From JAWWOW01 sp033851265 (GTDB taxonomy: Bacteria > Actinomycetota > Actinomycetes > JAWWOW01), in NCBI GenBank assembly GCA_033851265.1, contig JAWWOW010000007.1, positions 194,262 to 258,261 of the forward strand: a DNA stretch of 64,000 bases, in the 5' to 3' direction. The notes under the pieces were generated by a model. It ran no database searches. It was not told the origin of the DNA and saw only the letters and a list, made by a program, of their open reading frames with translations. The position numbers and the translations under genes are program-made. Positions 61,746-64,000 of the stretch are shown one piece after another. Every line of letters begins with the position of its first letter. Within the stretch, counting starts at the first letter, position 1.

Positions 61746-61767
61746 ACCTACTGATCGTTCAGTAGGT
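61746..61767. promoter_or_regulatory. 22-bp palindromic operator before the BVMO gene
   Basis: Perfect 9-bp arms ACCTACTGA and TCAGTAGGT around TCGT, ending 17 nt before the monooxygenase start codon and five bases before its AGGAGG ribosome site. The size and symmetry fit a TetR-family repressor site. No regulator gene is adjacent inside the window. Confidence 0.7.
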
Positions 61768-61784
61768 CTATAGGAGGCAACGCA

Positions 61785-63800
61785 ATGAACGACGAGCGCG
61801 CGAAGACCACATTGGCAGAGCACGATGTCAAGCAGCTGCGGGATGCGGTTGCGGTCGCGAACGTGCCAACCCTGCTGATGGTGCTCGTCCAGCTGACCGG
61901 CGAGTTGAGCTGGCTGGCCGAGGACTACCGGCCCACGCGCGCCAGGGGGTTGGAAGACAACGACACCGGGGGCCTAGCGGACGAGGTGCAGGAGCAGATC
62001 CGCGACGCAGCCTTCGAAGCCATCCTGGCTTGGCGCGAGGGACAGCCGCCCGCTCTGCTCGACGCCTCCGATGAGTTGATCATCGAGATGATGACCATCT
62101 GCATGGGTGAAGTAGTTCCGCTCGACTACGCCCCCATCATCAAAGAGGAGATCGAGCTAGCGCACCGGCGAGCTGTCGGCCAAGCGCCCGCGCCTGGCCA
62201 TCGGTTCGACACGCCACGTCATATCGGTGAGCACGGCGGCCACGGTCCCGACATGCCGCCCGCCGCTATGACCGCGCTGATCATCGGGGCTGGTGTGTCT
62301 GGGCTCGGCGCTGCGGCTCATCTCGATCAGGTCGGCATCGCCTACACCATCGTCGACAAGGGCGAGAACGTTGGCGGCGTCTGGCAGGAGAACCGCTACC
62401 CGGGCTGCGGCGTAGACACGCCGAGCCACCTGTACACGTTCTCGTTCGCACCAAATGACTGGAAGCACTACTTCGCGTTGCGTGACGAGATCGCGGCGTA
62501 CATCGAGGGACTCGCCGACGACTTCGGGATTCGTCCACGCATTCGTTTTCGCACCGAGGCGTTGTCGGCGGACTACTCGGAGGAGACACAGCGGTGGACG
62601 GTGCAGCTTCGCACGCCCGATGGTGCGATCGAGGAGGTCTCTGCTGACCTGCTGATCACAGCGGTTGGTGCCTTCAACAAGCCGAAGATGCCGAACGTCA
62701 AGGGTGCCGAGAAGTTCAAGGGCGCGGCGGCGCATACGGCGCGCTGGCCGAAGGAAGAGATCGAGCTTGCTGGCAAGCGCGTTGCGGTCATCGGCAACGG
62801 TGCGAGCGCCATGCAAGTCGTTCCCGAGATCGCCAAGACGGTCGAGAAACTGTTCGTCTTCACCCGCTCGTCACAGTGGGCCGTGCCATTCGAGAAGTTC
62901 CGCAAGGAGATACCGCAGGGCGTCCGTTATCTCCTGGATACGGTGCCGTACTACTACGCCTGGTACCGCTTGCGGCTCGGTTGGGCCTACAACGACAAGA
63001 TCCATCCCTCGCTTCAGAAGGACCCAACCTGGCCGCATCCCGAACGCTCGCTCAACTCGATCAACGACGGGCACCGGCAGTTCTTCACGCGACACATCGT
63101 GCACGAGCTCGGCGATCGCCAGGACCTGCTCGACGACGTGCTTCCGACGTATCCGCCGTACGGCAAGCGGATCCTGTTGGACAACGGCTGGTTCCGGACG
63201 CTCGCCATGCCTCACGTGGAGCTCATCAACACCGGCGTCAAGGAGATCACCGAGAAGGGACTCATCGCGGGGGACGGTCGCGAGATCGAGGTCGACGTCA
63301 TCATCTACGCGACCGGCTTCGACGTCGTGCACTTTCTCGCACCGATGGAGGTCCGCGGTCGAGCCGGCCAGGCGTTGCACGATGTCTGGGATGGCGACGA
63401 TGCGCGCGCCTATCTCGGGGCGATGGTCCCGGGGTTCCCGAACTTCTTCTGTCTCTACGGTCCGAACACGCAGTTCGGACACGGTGGCAGCCTGATTACG
63501 GTCCTCGAGCGCCAGATCCAGTACGTGATGGACGTCATCGACTACATGCGAGTTGCACGGCTTGGCGCTATCGAGGTCAAGGAGGAGGTGTTCACCAACT
63601 ACAACGAACGCGTCGACGCCGCGCACGAGAACATGGTGTGGACGCACCCGGGCATGGACACCTACTACCGGAACTCGAAGGGTCGAGTCGTCGTCAACAA
63701 CCCGTTCAAGATCGTGGACTACTGGCACATGACGAGGAACATGGATTCGACTGAGTTCGTGACCGAACCCGACGTCCGCGCGGCTGCGCCCACGAGTTAG
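61785..63800 (+). CDS. Baeyer-Villiger-type flavin monooxygenase (HAPMO-like)
   Basis: FAD/NADPH monooxygenase of 671 aa. An extra N-terminal domain of about 160 residues (without cofactor motifs) precedes the FAD site IIGAGVSGLGAAAHL. The Baeyer-Villiger fingerprint FKGAAAHTARWPKE and the NADPH site VIGNGASAMQVVPEI follow; a second BVMO marker IYATGFD lies near the end of the core. The extended N terminus is typical of 4-hydroxyacetophenone monooxygenase-like enzymes. It would convert a ketone to an ester or lactone. ATG follows AGGAGG; expression is probably controlled through the palindrome at 61746. Confidence 0.9.
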   Translation: MNDERAKTTLAEHDVKQLRDAVAVANVPTLLMVLVQLTGELSWLAEDYRPTRARGLEDNDTGGLADEVQEQIRDAAFEAILAWREGQPPALLDASDELIIEMMTICMGEVVPLDYAPIIKEEIELAHRRAVGQAPAPGHRFDTPRHIGEHGGHGPDMPPAAMTALIIGAGVSGLGAAAHLDQVGIAYTIVDKGENVGGVWQENRYPGCGVDTPSHLYTFSFAPNDWKHYFALRDEIAAYIEGLADDFGIRPRIRFRTEALSADYSEETQRWTVQLRTPDGAIEEVSADLLITAVGAFNKPKMPNVKGAEKFKGAAAHTARWPKEEIELAGKRVAVIGNGASAMQVVPEIAKTVEKLFVFTRSSQWAVPFEKFRKEIPQGVRYLLDTVPYYYAWYRLRLGWAYNDKIHPSLQKDPTWPHPERSLNSINDGHRQFFTRHIVHELGDRQDLLDDVLPTYPPYGKRILLDNGWFRTLAMPHVELINTGVKEITEKGLIAGDGREIEVDVIIYATGFDVVHFLAPMEVRGRAGQALHDVWDGDDARAYLGAMVPGFPNFFCLYGPNTQFGHGGSLITVLERQIQYVMDVIDYMRVARLGAIEVKEEVFTNYNERVDAAHENMVWTHPGMDTYYRNSKGRVVVNNPFKIVDYWHMTRNMDSTEFVTEPDVRAAAPTS

Positions 63801-63867
63801 CTAACCGAATCTGCTGAGCCGAGGAAGTCAGTGGGCAGCGCGACAGTGTGGACTGTTCACACGCGAA

Positions 63868-63911
63868 TTGGCCAGCCACACCGCCCCTAAAGGCCCTGTG
63901 TGGCTGGCCAA
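63868..63911. terminator. strong bidirectional terminator hairpin
   Basis: Perfect 14-bp stem, TTGGCCAGCCACAC (63868-63881) with its complement at 63898-63911, and a 16-nt loop. It lies between the stop of the monooxygenase (63800) and the stop of the convergent gene at 63923. Confidence 0.85.
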
Positions 63912-63922
63912 CGCGTGTGCGG

Positions 63923-64000
63923 TTACGGCAGCGGGAAGTTCTCGTTGTCGTACGGGAACGAGTGCGTCAGAGGAGCGTAGGTCTTCTCCTTGACGTCGAA
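63923..64000 (-). CDS. 3' end of an unidentified gene entering from the right edge (partial)
   Basis: The last 25 codons are visible and end in HSFPYDNENFPLP and TAA (63925-63923). The frame is open to the window edge. It converges on the monooxygenase gene and shares the terminator at 63868-63911. Too little is present to name a family. Confidence 0.6.
   Translation of the reverse strand, partial: FDVKEKTYAPLTHSFPYDNENFPLP

Overview
The window is GC-rich, densely packed DNA with many GTG/TTG starts, 4-base start/stop overlaps and several apparently leaderless genes. Together with a mycobacterial-type LexA box (TCGAAC-N4-GTTCGA), a 13E12-type HNH protein and an LAxTG cell-wall sorting signal, this points to a soil-type actinobacterium (Actinomycetota). 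I cannot place it more precisely. I see no rRNA, tRNA, CRISPR array, insertion sequence or phage gene.

Layout. 1-6066: a six-gene operon joined by 4-base overlaps (an unidentified gene tail, two ABC ATPases, a large FtsX-type permease, an OmpR-type regulator and a sensor kinase), closed by a strong hairpin. 6083-9865: three secreted proteins, two with BNR/Asp-box repeats, one of which has a LASTG wall anchor. A 113-bp copy of the 3' end of paaE lies between the two BNR genes. 9965-19700: phenylacetate degradation (paaABCDE on the minus strand; paaZ and a TetR regulator, probably PaaR, diverging from each other). Matching palindromes occur at both promoters. Between them sit a GNAT, a zinc-ribbon membrane protein, a small acidic protein and the LexA-boxed HNH gene. 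19713-24598: mixed oxidoreductase and housekeeping genes. 24614-31738: a beta-oxidation-like set (CoA-transferase, MaoC hydratase, a ketosynthase/OB-fold fusion, two SDRs, an SCP-x-type thiolase) and a divergent third SDR. 31817-38262: DoxX, a ferredoxin reductase, a tyrosine phosphatase, a third BNR exoprotein, a secreted PQQ-type sugar dehydrogenase with PA14 and an NTF2-like protein.

38292-40542 is an ABC-2 export operon. 40797-44468 is a three-gene phosphorelay (CHASE-like kinase, stand-alone receiver, receiver-GAF-kinase hybrid), preceded by three tandem 19-bp repeats. 44624-47082 holds phaC and a phaZ-like hydrolase for polyhydroxyalkanoate storage. 47079-55693 is a putative uptake and catabolism locus: aldo/keto reductase and isocitrate-lyase-family lyase diverging from a CUT2-type sugar ABC transporter, followed by a metal-dependent amidohydrolase and a TIM-barrel isomerase. 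One palindrome type, TTCGA-N4-TCGAA, lies in the leader of all three transcription units, so they probably form one regulon. No regulator gene for it is in the window.

55797-64000 carries acetyl-CoA synthetase, an APH-fold kinase with a small helical partner (resembling the LvaA/LvaB 4-hydroxyacyl-CoA kinase pair), a CrtC/AttH-like protein, a CoA-transferase and a Baeyer-Villiger-type monooxygenase behind a palindromic operator. It ends at a strong terminator facing a gene that runs in from the right edge. The overall picture is a metabolically versatile heterotroph that degrades aromatic, cyclic or branched compounds and stores carbon as polyester. The most original leads are the TTCGA-N4-TCGAA regulon, the duplicated paaE tail around a BNR gene and the tandem repeats before the phosphorelay. 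All functions are inferred from sequence motifs recognised by eye; no searches were run.
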